Below, in pieces: positions 20,551 to 30,184 of a stretch of DNA of 64,000 nt. Source of the stretch: Gp6-AA40 sp963818645 (GTDB lineage Bacteria > Acidobacteriota > Vicinamibacteria > Vicinamibacterales > UBA2999). The stretch's first letter is position 1, and the number at the start of each line of letters is the position of its first letter. The stretch is from positions 62,001 through 126,000 of the forward strand of contig CAWFTF010000004.1 in the NCBI GenBank assembly GCA_963818645.1, written 5' to 3'. The notes under the pieces are model-generated. The model made no database searches. It was not told the DNA's origin and was given only the letters and a program-made list of their open reading frames with translations. A program made the translations under genes and the position numbers.

Positions 20551-22344
20551 ATGGAAACGGTGTCCCTGACCATCGACGGACGGCAGGTGACGGTCGCTAA
20601 AGGCAAGACCGTCCTGCAGGCCGCAATCGAAGCCGGTATTTCGGTTCCCTACTACTGTTTTCATCCCGGCCTGACCGTCGACGGCTCCTGCCGCGTGTGC
20701 ATCGTCAAGATCGAGAAGATGCCGAAGCTGCAGACCTCGTGCTCCACGGTCTGCCTGGAGGGCATGGTCGTCACGACGCGAGATCCCGAGACGACGACGG
20801 CGCGCGCCGGTGTGCTCGAGTTCCTGCTCGTGAACCATCCGCTCGATTGCCCGGTCTGTGACAAGGGCGGCGAGTGTCCACTGCAGGATTTCTCCTACAG
20901 CTTCGGTCCAGCCGAGAGCCGGATGGATTTCCCGCGGCGCGTGTTCGACGGCGAAGGCGTGAAGGCCGACGTCGACTTCGGTCCGACGCTCATGCTGAAC
21001 CGCAATCGCTGCATCCTGTGCACGCGGTGCGTGCGCTTCATGCGCGAGATCGATGGCGACGCGCAGATCAGCATCGCCGATCGCGGCAACGGCAGTGAGA
21101 TTGCGACGTTCCGTGAAGAGGGCGTGCATTCGCTTCTGTCCGGGAACCTGATGGACGTCTGCCCGGTCGGCGCGATCACGACCAGGGAATATCGATTCAA
21201 GAGCCGGCCTTGGGACAATCCGGGTGTCGTCGACACCATCTGCACGATGTGCTCGAAGGGTTGCAATACGAGCGCGTGGCAGAAGGCAAAGCCCGAATGG
21301 GCAAAAGGCTCACGCCTGATTCGCATGACGCCGCGTCTCAACCCGGAGATCAACGGCTACTGGATGTGCGACATCGGGCGCTTCGATTACCACTGGGTCG
21401 AGGGCGACACGCGGCTGCGTCGTCCCATGGTTCGCAGCGGCGCGACGCTCGAGCCGGTCGCCTGGCATGACGTGGGACCAAAGCTGCGCGATGCGATTCA
21501 ATCAGCAGGCTCATCGGATCCATCGTCGGTTCGATTCCTGGTGTCAGCGCACGCGTCCACTGAGGAACTCTTCGTTCTCAAGGAAGTGGTGACCGGGCTG
21601 CTTGGCAACGACGGTATGAACGCCGTCACGATGACCTGGAAGAACACCGAGAAGAAGCAGCCCGCGGGAGCGAAGTTCACCGTGCCTACGACGGATGCGC
21701 CCAACGTCAATGGCGCGCGCGATGTGGGCTTCGCCGTCGGCCAGGGCAACGGGCACGCGGCGGATACGTCAGCCCTTCGCACCGCAATCGCCTCGGGACG
21801 CGTCAAAGCTGTGTATGTGGTGGACCCCGGGCCGGACGGTTCCCTCGGCGATGTGTCATGGCTGACCGCCGCTCGCCGGGACGGGGCGATTTCGCTCCTC
21901 GTCGTGCAGGGAGTCGTGATGTCGGAGCTCGCTGCAGCAGCCGACATCGTGTTGCCCGGAACGGCCTGGGTCGAGAAGGACGCGATCTACACCAACGATC
22001 AGGGCACAGTGCAGGGCGCGTCGCGAGCGATTGCGCCGCCGGGAGAGGCCATGGACGACTGGCAGATCCTGGCGAACTTCGGCCGACTCCTCGGGCTGCC
22101 TCTCTCGTATCAGACGTCCAGCGATGTCCGGAAGGCGATCGCGGGTGCACTGCCAGCGGCATACGCCGACGCCGACAAGGTGCCGTTCACACGGCCGATT
22201 CCGGCGCGCAACTGGCTGCAGGCGTCGAACCCATCGGAACGCTGGAAGTGGGACTTCCTGTATCAGGATCTGCCGCCCGTGAAGGGGCACAACGTCCAGA
22301 TGGAAGGCGCCGCCGCGTTCATTCCTCTCAAGCCGGTGGGATAA
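20551..22344 (+). CDS. nuoG: NADH-quinone oxidoreductase subunit G-like iron-sulfur protein
   Basis: A 597-residue complex I peripheral-arm subunit. Order of cofactor sites: a [2Fe-2S] ferredoxin domain (CFHPGLTVDGSCRVC plus a later Cys); the His-Cys cluster HPLDCPVCDKGGECPLQ; a cluster in CILCTRCVRFMRE with CPVGAITTREY; then the molybdopterin-type domain with CTMCSKGCN near residue 231. The C-terminal half is a shortened formate-dehydrogenase-like fold (VVQGVVMSELAAAADIVLPG). No other nuo gene adjoins it; the neighbours are the M1 peptidase and dsbD. It may supply a complex I encoded elsewhere or a different NAD(P)H-linked complex. Confidence 0.88.
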   Translation: METVSLTIDGRQVTVAKGKTVLQAAIEAGISVPYYCFHPGLTVDGSCRVCIVKIEKMPKLQTSCSTVCLEGMVVTTRDPETTTARAGVLEFLLVNHPLDCPVCDKGGECPLQDFSYSFGPAESRMDFPRRVFDGEGVKADVDFGPTLMLNRNRCILCTRCVRFMREIDGDAQISIADRGNGSEIATFREEGVHSLLSGNLMDVCPVGAITTREYRFKSRPWDNPGVVDTICTMCSKGCNTSAWQKAKPEWAKGSRLIRMTPRLNPEINGYWMCDIGRFDYHWVEGDTRLRRPMVRSGATLEPVAWHDVGPKLRDAIQSAGSSDPSSVRFLVSAHASTEELFVLKEVVTGLLGNDGMNAVTMTWKNTEKKQPAGAKFTVPTTDAPNVNGARDVGFAVGQGNGHAADTSALRTAIASGRVKAVYVVDPGPDGSLGDVSWLTAARRDGAISLLVVQGVVMSELAAAADIVLPGTAWVEKDAIYTNDQGTVQGASRAIAPPGEAMDDWQILANFGRLLGLPLSYQTSSDVRKAIAGALPAAYADADKVPFTRPIPARNWLQASNPSERWKWDFLYQDLPPVKGHNVQMEGAAAFIPLKPVG

Positions 22345-22346
22345 CC

Positions 22347-24094
22347 GTGCGAGCGCTGGTCGCGACAGTTGCGCTGCTGCTGGTCTTTTTCGCAGATTGC
22401 GGGCGCGCAGCTTCGCGGCGTCAAAGCGGAACTGACACCGCTGGTCGAGTCAGATGCGGCACCAGGGGCGCCTGTTCGCGCCGCTCTGCAGGTTCGAATT
22501 CCAGATCGGTTTCACGTTCAATCGGACGCACCTCGCGACCCGACGCTCATCCCGACGGTGCTCACGGTAGACGCACCTGAGGGCGTCAAGGTCACCGAGA
22601 TCGTTTTCCCGCAGGCAACCGAGTTCAATCAGATCGGTCAGGCGCAACCGCTGCTCGTCTTCGAGCACGAGTTTGCGATTGGTGTCGGCCTCGAGATCTC
22701 GTCGACTGTCCCGGGCGGTCGACTGGAGGTGCCTGGGACACCTCCGCTATCAAGCCTGCGACGACAGACTCTGCTACGCACCGGTCACGGCCGATGTTCT
22801 CTGGACCTTGACGGTCGCGAAAGGCGACGCAGAGCGTCCGACGAGCCACTCGGAGGTCTTCGGAAGCATCGCATTCGGAACTGGCCGGGCACCGGGGGCC
22901 GCTCCCATCGCTTCAGCGGTGCGCCCGGTGAACGTTGGCGACGGCGGGCTGTCGCTGTTGGATCAGTTCACGGTCGCGAGCAGCACCGGCGGCTACATCG
23001 CCACTGATGATTTCCTGCAGTTCATTCGAAACGCAGAGTCCGGAGTGAAAGAGCCGGGACTCTTCGAAGGCCGCGGGCCTCTGGCGATCCTTCTTCTCGT
23101 GCTGCTCGGTGGCCTTGCGCTGAATCTCACGCCGTGCGTGCTTCCCATGATTCCGATCAATCTCGCGATCATCGGCGCAGGCGCCGGCAGTGGATCGCGC
23201 GCACGCGGGTTCTTGCTCGGCGGCGTGTATGGGGCCGCCATGGCGCTGGTCTACGGCGTCCTCGGCGTGATCGTGATCATGACCGCCGGGACATTCGGGA
23301 CGATCAACGCCTCGCCGTGGTTCAACGTCGCAATCGCGGTGATCTTCGTCGCGCTCGCGCTCGCGATGTTCGACGTCTTCGAGATCGACCTGTCGCGCTT
23401 CTCAGGTTCGATCGGTGCTGACCCATCGAAGCGCGGCAGCGTGGCCGTCGCGTTCGTCATGGGCGCAGTGGCGGCGTTGCTCGCCGGCGCATGCGTTGCG
23501 CCAGTCGTCATCCAGGTCGTCTTGTTCTCGAGCGACCTGTACGCCCGCGGAACCGTGGCGGCCTTGGCACTGCCCTTCCTGCTCGGGATCGGGATGGCAG
23601 TACCGTGGCCACTGGCCGGTGCAGGCCTGACCGCACTGCCGAAGCCAGGTGCCTGGATGGTCCGAGTAAAGCAGGCCTTCGGCGTCTTGATCCTGGCGAC
23701 AGCCGCCTACTACGGCTATTTGGCTTACGGCCTGTTCGCCGATCGCTGGGTCGATGCGAAAGAAGTGGCGGCCAGCGTAGAGGAAAAACTCAAGGCTGGC
23801 TGGCATGCGTCGCTCGCGGACGGCCTCGCCGTTGCGCAGAAGGAACAAAAGCCGGTGCTCGTGGACATGTGGGCCACGTGGTGCAAGAACTGCCTCGTGA
23901 TGGACGAGACCACGCTTGCGGACGCGCGCGTCAAGACGGCGCTCGACGGATACGTCAAGGTGAAGCTGCAGGCGGAACAGCCCGACGAGGAGCCGGCGCG
24001 TTCGATCATGGCTCGGTTCGACGCCGTCGGCTTACCCACCTACGTCGTTCTCCATCCCAAGACCGCCACCAGCAGCGCACCGTCGCCTCGCTAG
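22347..24094 (+). CDS. dsbD: DsbD-type thiol:disulfide interchange protein, frame broken at about 22388 and 22737
   Basis: This inner-membrane reductase carries electrons from cytoplasmic thioredoxin to periplasmic cysteines. The GTG at 22347 starts a signal peptide that reads on only if one T is removed from the T5 run at 22386-22390 (then VFSQIAGAQLRG). A second one-base shift at GGGAC near 22735-22740 joins LEVPG to HLRYQACDDRLCYAPV, the alpha-domain CxxxxxC site. The membrane core follows, with NLTPCVLPMIPINL and GACVAPVVIQ carrying the paired Cys, then a thioredoxin domain with WATWCKNC. The C-terminus is short after GLPTYVVLHP, so it may be clipped by a further error. It starts 2 bases after the nuoG stop. 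Confidence 0.87.
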
Positions 24095-24195
24095 TTCTCG
24101 CGAGCGACCTAGCCGACGCAAGGGCCGACGAGAATCGAATTCTGCTTCAGACCCACCTCGAATTCTGATTCCTTTGGTATCCTGTCGGGGATCAC

Positions 24196-25380
24196 ATGAG
24201 AGCGCGGATCCTCCGCCTGCTTCTTTTGACGATCCTTGTCGCTGCCGGATTGAGCAGCGTGGCATGGACGTGGGCTCTAGCCCAGGACGTCACCCAGGTC
24301 GAAACAACCGGTAAGCAGTCTGCAGCCCGCATCGATCGACTGGAAGCTGCACTGGATCAGTTCGCGCACGACGAGCTGATCTATGTGGCGTCCGGACAGA
24401 TCGACAGTGAGACACTTACAGCCACGAGCAACCTCTCGCGACAGCTCGTCTCTGAGAGCGCGTGGCTCCTCGGGGGATTGGTTGCCGGCGCCGCGCCCTC
24501 TGCCGGCGCCGTCGCGGAAGCCGTGGCATCACTCGCGGATGTGGACGGACGCGCGCGGGAAAACATCCAGGCCGGCCTCGATCTGATGGCCGCCGATCTG
24601 CTCTTTACTGAAACGACGCGCACGCGCCAGGTGCTGCGCGAACAGCTTCGCGCCTTACGTCTGGCAGAGTCGAACGCGGTTGCCGATGCGAGAGCGACCG
24701 ACCTGAAGCAGGCGTGGATGGCGCTCGCGAGCGTCGCGATCCTGTTTGCGTGGGGGTTGGTTCGTTCGGCGCACCGCCCCGCGTCAGAGGCCCCAGCGAA
24801 CGTGACGCCCCAGGCGACGGAGCCAGAGCCCGTGGCGCTGAACGTTGTTCCGAGGCCAGACTCGAGGCCAGATCCGCCACCCTCGATCGATCTCCGGGAG
24901 ACAGCGGCACTCTGCACCGCGATCAGTCGCCTGCAGTCGGAAAGCGATCTTCAGCCTCTTCTCTCGCGAGCGTCCACGCTTCTCAACGCCTCTGGTGTCG
25001 TCGTCTGGATGGCCGCCGGCGAGGAAATGTTCCCGGTGGCATGGCACGGCTATGACTCGAAACACCTGAGTCAGCTTGGGCCAATCGGTCATTCATCTCT
25101 GAATGCCGCTGCCGACGCGTGGCGAACAGGAACGCTTCAGTACGTGGCAGGGGGCGCCGGGTCGCGGTCCGCGATCGTTGCACCGCTGCTCGGCGTCGAG
25201 CGATGCATGGGCGTTCTGGCCATCGAAGTGTCGGCGGGCCGCGAAACAGACACACCAACGCAGGCAGCGACAACACTCATTGCCGCTCAGCTTTCGACGG
25301 TGCTTGGTGGCTGGCCGGCCGGCAGCTCGATGCCACCGGCCGAGATTGTCCCGTTCGAGCGAGCCGCCGCCTCTTCCTGA
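24196..25380 (+). CDS. Membrane-anchored GAF-domain protein
   Basis: A 394-residue protein. Transmembrane helix 1 spans about 5-27; an extracytoplasmic helical region of about 145 residues follows; helix 2 is at about 173-190. A Pro-rich linker leads into a GAF-like domain (about 235-385, e.g. CTAISRLQSESDLQPLLSRA and GVERCMGVLAIEVSAGRE). There is no output domain such as a kinase, GGDEF or PP2C. The topology is that of a sensor whose signal must pass to a separate protein. It ends the plus-strand series and converges with the PDZ gene. Confidence 0.75.
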   Translation: MRARILRLLLLTILVAAGLSSVAWTWALAQDVTQVETTGKQSAARIDRLEAALDQFAHDELIYVASGQIDSETLTATSNLSRQLVSESAWLLGGLVAGAAPSAGAVAEAVASLADVDGRARENIQAGLDLMAADLLFTETTRTRQVLREQLRALRLAESNAVADARATDLKQAWMALASVAILFAWGLVRSAHRPASEAPANVTPQATEPEPVALNVVPRPDSRPDPPPSIDLRETAALCTAISRLQSESDLQPLLSRASTLLNASGVVVWMAAGEEMFPVAWHGYDSKHLSQLGPIGHSSLNAAADAWRTGTLQYVAGGAGSRSAIVAPLLGVERCMGVLAIEVSAGRETDTPTQAATTLIAAQLSTVLGGWPAGSSMPPAEIVPFERAAASS

Positions 25381-25381
25381 A

Positions 25382-26207
25382 TCAGATCGCACGCGCTCCG
25401 CGATGAGCAGACGCACGAGTGCGATCCGGCATCTTGGCGGTCAGCGTGACTTCCTTGTGATTGCGCGTCACTCGAATCTCGACGCTCGCGCCGGAATCGG
25501 CCTCGCCCAGTTCTCGCACCACGTCGGCAGATGAAGCAATGGTCTGTCCTCTGACCGTTGTGATCACGTCGCCCGCCTTGATCCCTGCCGTTTCGGCCAC
25601 CGAGCCCGTTGTCACTTCGGTCACCAGCACGCCCTGCTTGACGCCGAAGTACTCGGCCAGCTGATCACTCAGCGGCGTCACCGTTGCGCCCAGGCGCCGG
25701 GAGGAGTGGAAGTTGAACTGCGGATCTGCGAAGTCGAAGTTGAAGTCATGAGGCAGCACTTCGAGTCTGCGCTGAATGTCTCCGGCAATGTCGGGAAACT
25801 GGATGCTGTCTGGACGGCGATTCTCAGGCGAGATCTCCACCGTCGTAGACGTGCCGTTTCGGAGGACCGTCATTTTCACTGTTCGGCCCGGAGCCGTCTC
25901 GCGAACCAGGCGTGTGAATTGAGAAGCACTCCGTGCCCGCTCGCCATCGAATTCCGTGACGATGTCCCCTTCCTTCAGCCCCGCCCGTGATGCTGGCGTC
26001 CCGTCTCTCGATGCCCTGCACGACGACGCCTGAATCGGAGTCACGCACGGTGATACCGATGGACGACCCGGGACCCACGAGCGTGAGGAGATCGCCTTGT
26101 ACCGTGAGCCTTCGATCTTGCGCGTTGGTGCGCGTCTGACCGACAAGCAGCAGCACTACCGCCACGAGTACGGCGAGAACTCCGCCTGCGTAAATGACCT
26201 TTCTCAT
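25382..26207 (-). CDS. Membrane-anchored protein with two PDZ domains, frame broken near 26005
   Basis: The first frame starts at 26207 with an N-terminal membrane anchor (VIYAGGVLAVLVAVVLLLVG). It then runs into the first PDZ domain (SSIGITVRDSDSGVVVQGI), where the frame changes. The second frame continues DGTPASRAGLKEGDIVTEFD and then carries a complete second PDZ domain (GVLVTEVTTGSVAETAGIKA). One extra base in the CGAGAGACGGG run near 26000-26010 explains the break. Rebuilt length is about 275 residues. There is no trypsin-like domain, so this is not an HtrA/DegP protease; it resembles the substrate- or peptide-tail-binding part alone. Confidence 0.8.
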
Positions 26208-26295
26208 GGTTGAACCTCTCCGGTCTTGGAACTCGCGACCGGTTCCAGCTAGTCAGACGGACCTCACCCATCGAAAGTTGGCATAATCAACGCCC

Positions 26296-27633
26296 ATGGC
26301 CAAAGACGACCCCAAAACCCGCATCCTCGAGCGAGTTGCGCGGGAAAAGGTCAAGTTCATGCGTCTCCAGTTCACCGACATTCTGGGGGTCATCAAGAAC
26401 GTCGAGGTTCCGGATCGCCAGTTCGAAGAAGCCCTCAACGGGCGGATCATGTTCGATGGATCTTCGATCGAAGGCTTCGTGCGAATCGAAGAGTCCGACA
26501 TGTTGCTCAAGCCCGACCTCCAGACTTTTCAGGTCTTCCCCTGGAGTTACGCCGGCTCCGAGAAGGTCGCGCGCATCATCTGCGACATCGCCAATCCCGA
26601 TGGTACGCCCTTCTCAGGGTGTCCTCGATCGATGCTGAAACGAGTCATCGGCATGGCGTCAGAGAAGGGCTTCACGATGAAGGCCGGGCCCGAGGCCGAA
26701 TTCTTTCTTTTTCAGCGGCGCCCGACGGGCGAGCCCACCACCGAAACGCACGACTCCGGCGGCTACTTCGATCTGACTCCCGTTGATCTGGGTGAGGACG
26801 TTCGCCGCGAGATCGTCCTTGCCCTCGAGCAAATGGGCTTTCACGTCGAGGCCGCGCACCACGAGGTCGCTCCGGGACAGCACGAAATCGATTTCCGATA
26901 CGACGACGCGCTGATTACAGCGGACAACGTCAGCACGTTTCGATTCGTCGTGAAGAACGTGGCCAACCGTAACGGTCTTCACGCGACGTTCATGCCGAAG
27001 CCTGTGCTCGGCGTGAACGGATCGGGGATGCACACGCACCAGTCGCTCTTCGCACGCGGCCGCAATGTGTTCTTCGATGAGGAGGGCGACGGAGAACTCA
27101 GCCGTACGTGCCTTCACTACATTGGCGGTCTCCTCCGTCACGCAAAGGCATTCTGCGCGATCACGAATCCGCTTGTGAACTCGTACAAACGGCTCGTTCC
27201 GGGATATGAAGCGCCCACCGCCATCGCGTGGTCGACACGAAATCGCAGTCCTCTGGTTCGTGTGCCGGCCGGTAGAGGTCCGACGACGAGGATCGAGCTC
27301 AGGATGCCCGACCCTTCATGCAATCCGTACCTGGCGTTTGCCGTGATGCTTCGCGCCGGACTCGATGGCATCGACCAGCAGAGTGACCCCGGCCCTCCAG
27401 TGAACAAGAACATCTACAAGATGAGCCATCGCGAGCGGCGGCATCTCCGTATCGATGAACTGCCGTCAAACCTGAGCGAAGCGCTCGACGAACTGGAAAA
27501 GAGCGCCCTGATGAAGGACACGCTGGGCGAGCACATCTTCGACCACTTCATCGCTGCCAAGCGTGAGGAGTGGAGCGACTACATGAGACATGTGTCGCCC
27601 TGGGAGGTCGAGCGTTACCTCAATACTTATTGA
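26296..27633 (+). CDS. glnA: Glutamine synthetase, type I
   Basis: This enzyme makes glutamine from glutamate, ammonia and ATP. It is 445 residues, the length of the GSI-alpha (Bacillus/Thermotoga-like) branch. Motifs: FDGSSIEGF (the Asp50-type latch), AGPEAEFFLF and HHEVAPGQHEIDF (metal ligands), NGSGMHTHQSLF (ammonia/metal His), and KRLVPGYEAPTAIAWSTRNRSP with RMPDPSCNPYLAFA. The sequence keeps the Arg needed for feedback inhibition in Gram-positive-type enzymes (VKFMRLQFTD). The adenylylation loop Tyr of GSI-beta is not recognisable, so regulation by GlnE is unlikely. The gene stands alone; a small hairpin follows its stop. Confidence 0.96.
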   Translation: MAKDDPKTRILERVAREKVKFMRLQFTDILGVIKNVEVPDRQFEEALNGRIMFDGSSIEGFVRIEESDMLLKPDLQTFQVFPWSYAGSEKVARIICDIANPDGTPFSGCPRSMLKRVIGMASEKGFTMKAGPEAEFFLFQRRPTGEPTTETHDSGGYFDLTPVDLGEDVRREIVLALEQMGFHVEAAHHEVAPGQHEIDFRYDDALITADNVSTFRFVVKNVANRNGLHATFMPKPVLGVNGSGMHTHQSLFARGRNVFFDEEGDGELSRTCLHYIGGLLRHAKAFCAITNPLVNSYKRLVPGYEAPTAIAWSTRNRSPLVRVPAGRGPTTRIELRMPDPSCNPYLAFAVMLRAGLDGIDQQSDPGPPVNKNIYKMSHRERRHLRIDELPSNLSEALDELEKSALMKDTLGEHIFDHFIAAKREEWSDYMRHVSPWEVERYLNTY

Positions 27634-27643
27634 GGACGACTCC

Positions 27644-27660
27644 GGCAGGTGACGCCTGCC
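27644..27660. terminator. Short hairpin after glnA
   Basis: A six-base stem GGCAGG/CCTGCC around TGACG begins 11 bases past the glnA stop. It lacks a U-tract. It may end glnA transcription or protect the 3' end. Confidence 0.4.
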
Positions 27661-27750
27661 AAGACAGAGAATCAGAAATTACTTCGAAATTCGCTGGGTC
27701 CCGAAGGGGCACGCATCTTGAACATGTGCCCTGCGGGTCGCGCCGGGTCA

Positions 27751-27797
27751 CCGGAGTACGTAATTTTCAGGCAGGCGCTGGCATCGCCGTACTCCGG
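27751..27797. repeat. Inverted repeat between glnA and the GAF phosphatase gene
   Basis: A perfect 10-base inverted repeat, CCGGAGTACG (27751-27760) and CGTACTCCGG (27788-27797), encloses 27 bases. It lies in the 217-base space between two convergent genes, so a role in transcript ends or RNA structure is more likely than an operator. No gene is convincing in this gap. Confidence 0.45.
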
Positions 27798-27850
27798 CCC
27801 CTGATTCACATTCACGATCCGCGCGCGACCTAACTTCTCCGCTCTTCGCG

Positions 27851-29650
27851 TCAGGCGGTGATCTTGACGGCAACCGCCGTCATGTCGTCGCCCTGCGGTC
27901 TCGTCCCGCGAAACTGAGTTACCGTGTCGAATATCGCGTCGACGATGGCACGGGCCGATCCCTCTCGTTCGCGACTGACGATATCCGTCAGACGGGTCGC
28001 GCCGAACTCGACACCCTCTTCGTTCAACGCTTCGAAGATGCCGTCCGTGCAGAACACGAACACATCTCCCTTCTTCAACGGGAGGCTGACTTCGTCGTAG
28101 GTGACGCCGGGAAACGATCCGAGAGGAACGCCTGGCAACTCGATTTGTCCGCACGATGTCGACGAGCAGTGGATCGGGTAGGGGAGGCCGGAATTGGAGA
28201 GCGTCACGCTCCGTCGGCGAAAGTCGAAGAATGCGTAGCACAGGGTGCAGTAGTACGCCTCGAGCTGCCGTTCATGCAGCGTCGTGTTCATCGCCTGGAG
28301 CACGCCGGAGACACTGAATCGGTCCGGTGTGAATCGTCTTCGCAACGTTCGGGACCGTACGAGCTCGGAGGCATACGCTCCATACAGTGCGGCCGGCGCA
28401 CCCTTTCCGGAGACGTCACCAACCGCAACGACGAGCGCCTCCGCTTCGGGCGCGAGAAAATCGTGGATGTCTCCTCCGAGCTCATACGCTGATTCGAATC
28501 GGCCCGCCACATCCGCATCGCGGACGCTCTTCGGCGGCTCGGTTGGCAGCAGCGCGAGCTGGACGCGCCGCGCGAAGCGAAGCTCCTTCTCGATTCGTTC
28601 CTCGTTGCGACTGACCTCTTCGTAGAGTCGCGCGTTGTCGATCGCCACCGCGGCCTGGCTGGCCAGGAGCGTCAGCAGCTCCTGATGTTCCTTGCCGAAG
28701 GCGTCGAGCTCCGGGCTCTCGAGATCGAAGACGCCGATGCAGCGGTCCTTGATCAGCATCGGGATCACCAGCTCGGAGCGGGCGTCGGCAACGAGGTTGA
28801 TGTATCGAGGATCCTGCGAGACGTCAGAGACGAGCACCGGTTCCTTGTGCTGCGCTGCCCATCCGACAAGGCCTTCGCCGAGTCGAAAGTTCTTCGACTC
28901 AGCGCCCTTGCCATAGCGCACCGCCAGCTTCATCTCGAGCTGTTGTGTGTCCTCGTCGAGCAACAGGATGCCAAACGTACGGTAATCGATCAGACGCTTG
29001 GTGAGACTCGCGATGCGGGTGAGCAGCGCATCGAGGTCGAGGATGGACGACATCTCGCGGCCGATCTCCGCCAGCGTCTCGAGCGTGTCGACGTAATGCC
29101 TTTCTGATTTGAAGAGCCGCGCATTTTCGATCGCGACGGCGACGTGCGCGGCGAACTGCCGCAGCAGTGCTTCGTGCTGCGGAGTGAATGCGCCTTCCGC
29201 TTCGTTCAGCAGGTTCAGCGCACCGATCACTTTGCCTTTGCGTCGCAGTGGAACGGCGAGCTGAGACAGCATGTTTCGAAGCGGCCCTCGGTAGCGCGGC
29301 TCGCGACGGATGTCGTTGACCAGAATCGGGCGCCCTTCCTGTACGGCCGCTCCAACCACTCCCTGGCCGATGCGCATTCGGATCGTCGAGCCATCATCGG
29401 GATACCCGACGGCATAGGCAATTCTGAGCTCCTGGCGTTTTTCGTCGAGCAGATAGACCGAGAAGGCGCTGAACTGCGTGAGCCTGGCGATGAGTTGAGG
29501 AATCTTGTGGAGCAGTTCCTCGAGATCGAGCACTGAAGTGACCTCCCGCCCCAGGTCGAACAGGGTCGACAGCAGGTCGGTGTCCGTCACGACACGCGTA
29601 CTGCCCTGCAGGCGCGAATCGGACAGTTTGTCTGGGAGGTGTTCAGTCAT
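27851..29650 (-). CDS. GAF-GAF-PP2C (RsbU-type) protein phosphatase
   Basis: A soluble 599-residue signalling phosphatase. Two GAF domains lie at about 25-175 and 190-345 (e.g. RMRIGQGVVGAAVQEGRPIL and FRLGEGLVGWAAQHKEPVL). A coiled link (NEERIEKELRFARRVQLALLP) leads to a PP2C domain with metal acids in LGGDIHDFL, VVAVGDVSGKGAPAALYG, FCTDGIFEALNEEG and QGDDMTAVAVKI. The His in GGDIHDF replaces the usual Phe/Tyr-Tyr. It would dephosphorylate an anti-anti-sigma factor in response to a small ligand. It is divergent from the FabZ-like gene. Confidence 0.92.
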   Translation of the reverse strand: MTEHLPDKLSDSRLQGSTRVVTDTDLLSTLFDLGREVTSVLDLEELLHKIPQLIARLTQFSAFSVYLLDEKRQELRIAYAVGYPDDGSTIRMRIGQGVVGAAVQEGRPILVNDIRREPRYRGPLRNMLSQLAVPLRRKGKVIGALNLLNEAEGAFTPQHEALLRQFAAHVAVAIENARLFKSERHYVDTLETLAEIGREMSSILDLDALLTRIASLTKRLIDYRTFGILLLDEDTQQLEMKLAVRYGKGAESKNFRLGEGLVGWAAQHKEPVLVSDVSQDPRYINLVADARSELVIPMLIKDRCIGVFDLESPELDAFGKEHQELLTLLASQAAVAIDNARLYEEVSRNEERIEKELRFARRVQLALLPTEPPKSVRDADVAGRFESAYELGGDIHDFLAPEAEALVVAVGDVSGKGAPAALYGAYASELVRSRTLRRRFTPDRFSVSGVLQAMNTTLHERQLEAYYCTLCYAFFDFRRRSVTLSNSGLPYPIHCSSTSCGQIELPGVPLGSFPGVTYDEVSLPLKKGDVFVFCTDGIFEALNEEGVEFGATRLTDIVSREREGSARAIVDAIFDTVTQFRGTRPQGDDMTAVAVKITA

Positions 29651-29705
29651 CGATGGCTCGAAGGGGCCGACAGCCGGCGGGCATGCGAATTATACTGGGC
29701 TATCG

Positions 29706-30184
29706 ATGGATCCTCTGAATCTCCCTCTGGATTACGCCGTGATCGAGCAGCATCCTGCCGCATCGCTATCCCGTTTCTTCTGGTGGATCGCGTCACGGAG
29801 CTCGAGCCGGACAAACGGATCGTCGGAATCAAGAACGTTTCTTCCAACGAACGGTACCTGTCACATCAGCCCGGCCAGCGTCCTGCGCTTCCCCCAACGA
29901 TCCTGACGGAGTGCATCGCTCAGGTGGGAGCAATCCTGATTTTGTCGAAAGCCGAGAACCGCGGACGGATTCCTCTTTTCAGAGGCATCGAACGGGTTCG
30001 TTTCCGAGGGCCGGTTTACGCGGGAGATGTCGTCGAGATCGAAGCGAGGGTCAAAAGCCTTCGCAGCCGCGTCGGTCAACTGCACGGGTTCGCGCGCGTG
30101 AACGGTCGCGTGGTTGTCGATGGCACCATGACGTTTGCGCTGGGGCCAACGATTCGCGCAACGCCCGAAGAAACGCTCCGCTAG
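29706..30184 (+). CDS. FabZ-like 3-hydroxyacyl-ACP dehydratase (hot-dog fold), frame broken at about 29751 and 29773
   Basis: The ATG at 29706 opens MDPLNLPLDYAVIEQ. The next segment, ILPHRYP with the catalytic His, reads in a second frame, and FLLVDRVTELEPDKRIVGIK onward in a third. Two single-base insertions restore one frame. The helix ILTECIAQVGAILIL carries the catalytic Glu. The usual GHFPG-x-PVMPG strand is altered to SHQPGQRPALPPT, so it is a divergent member; a role in fatty acid synthesis or in a secondary lipid or polyketide pathway is uncertain. Rebuilt length is about 158 residues. It overlaps the convergent GGDEF gene by 4 bases. Confidence 0.75.
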
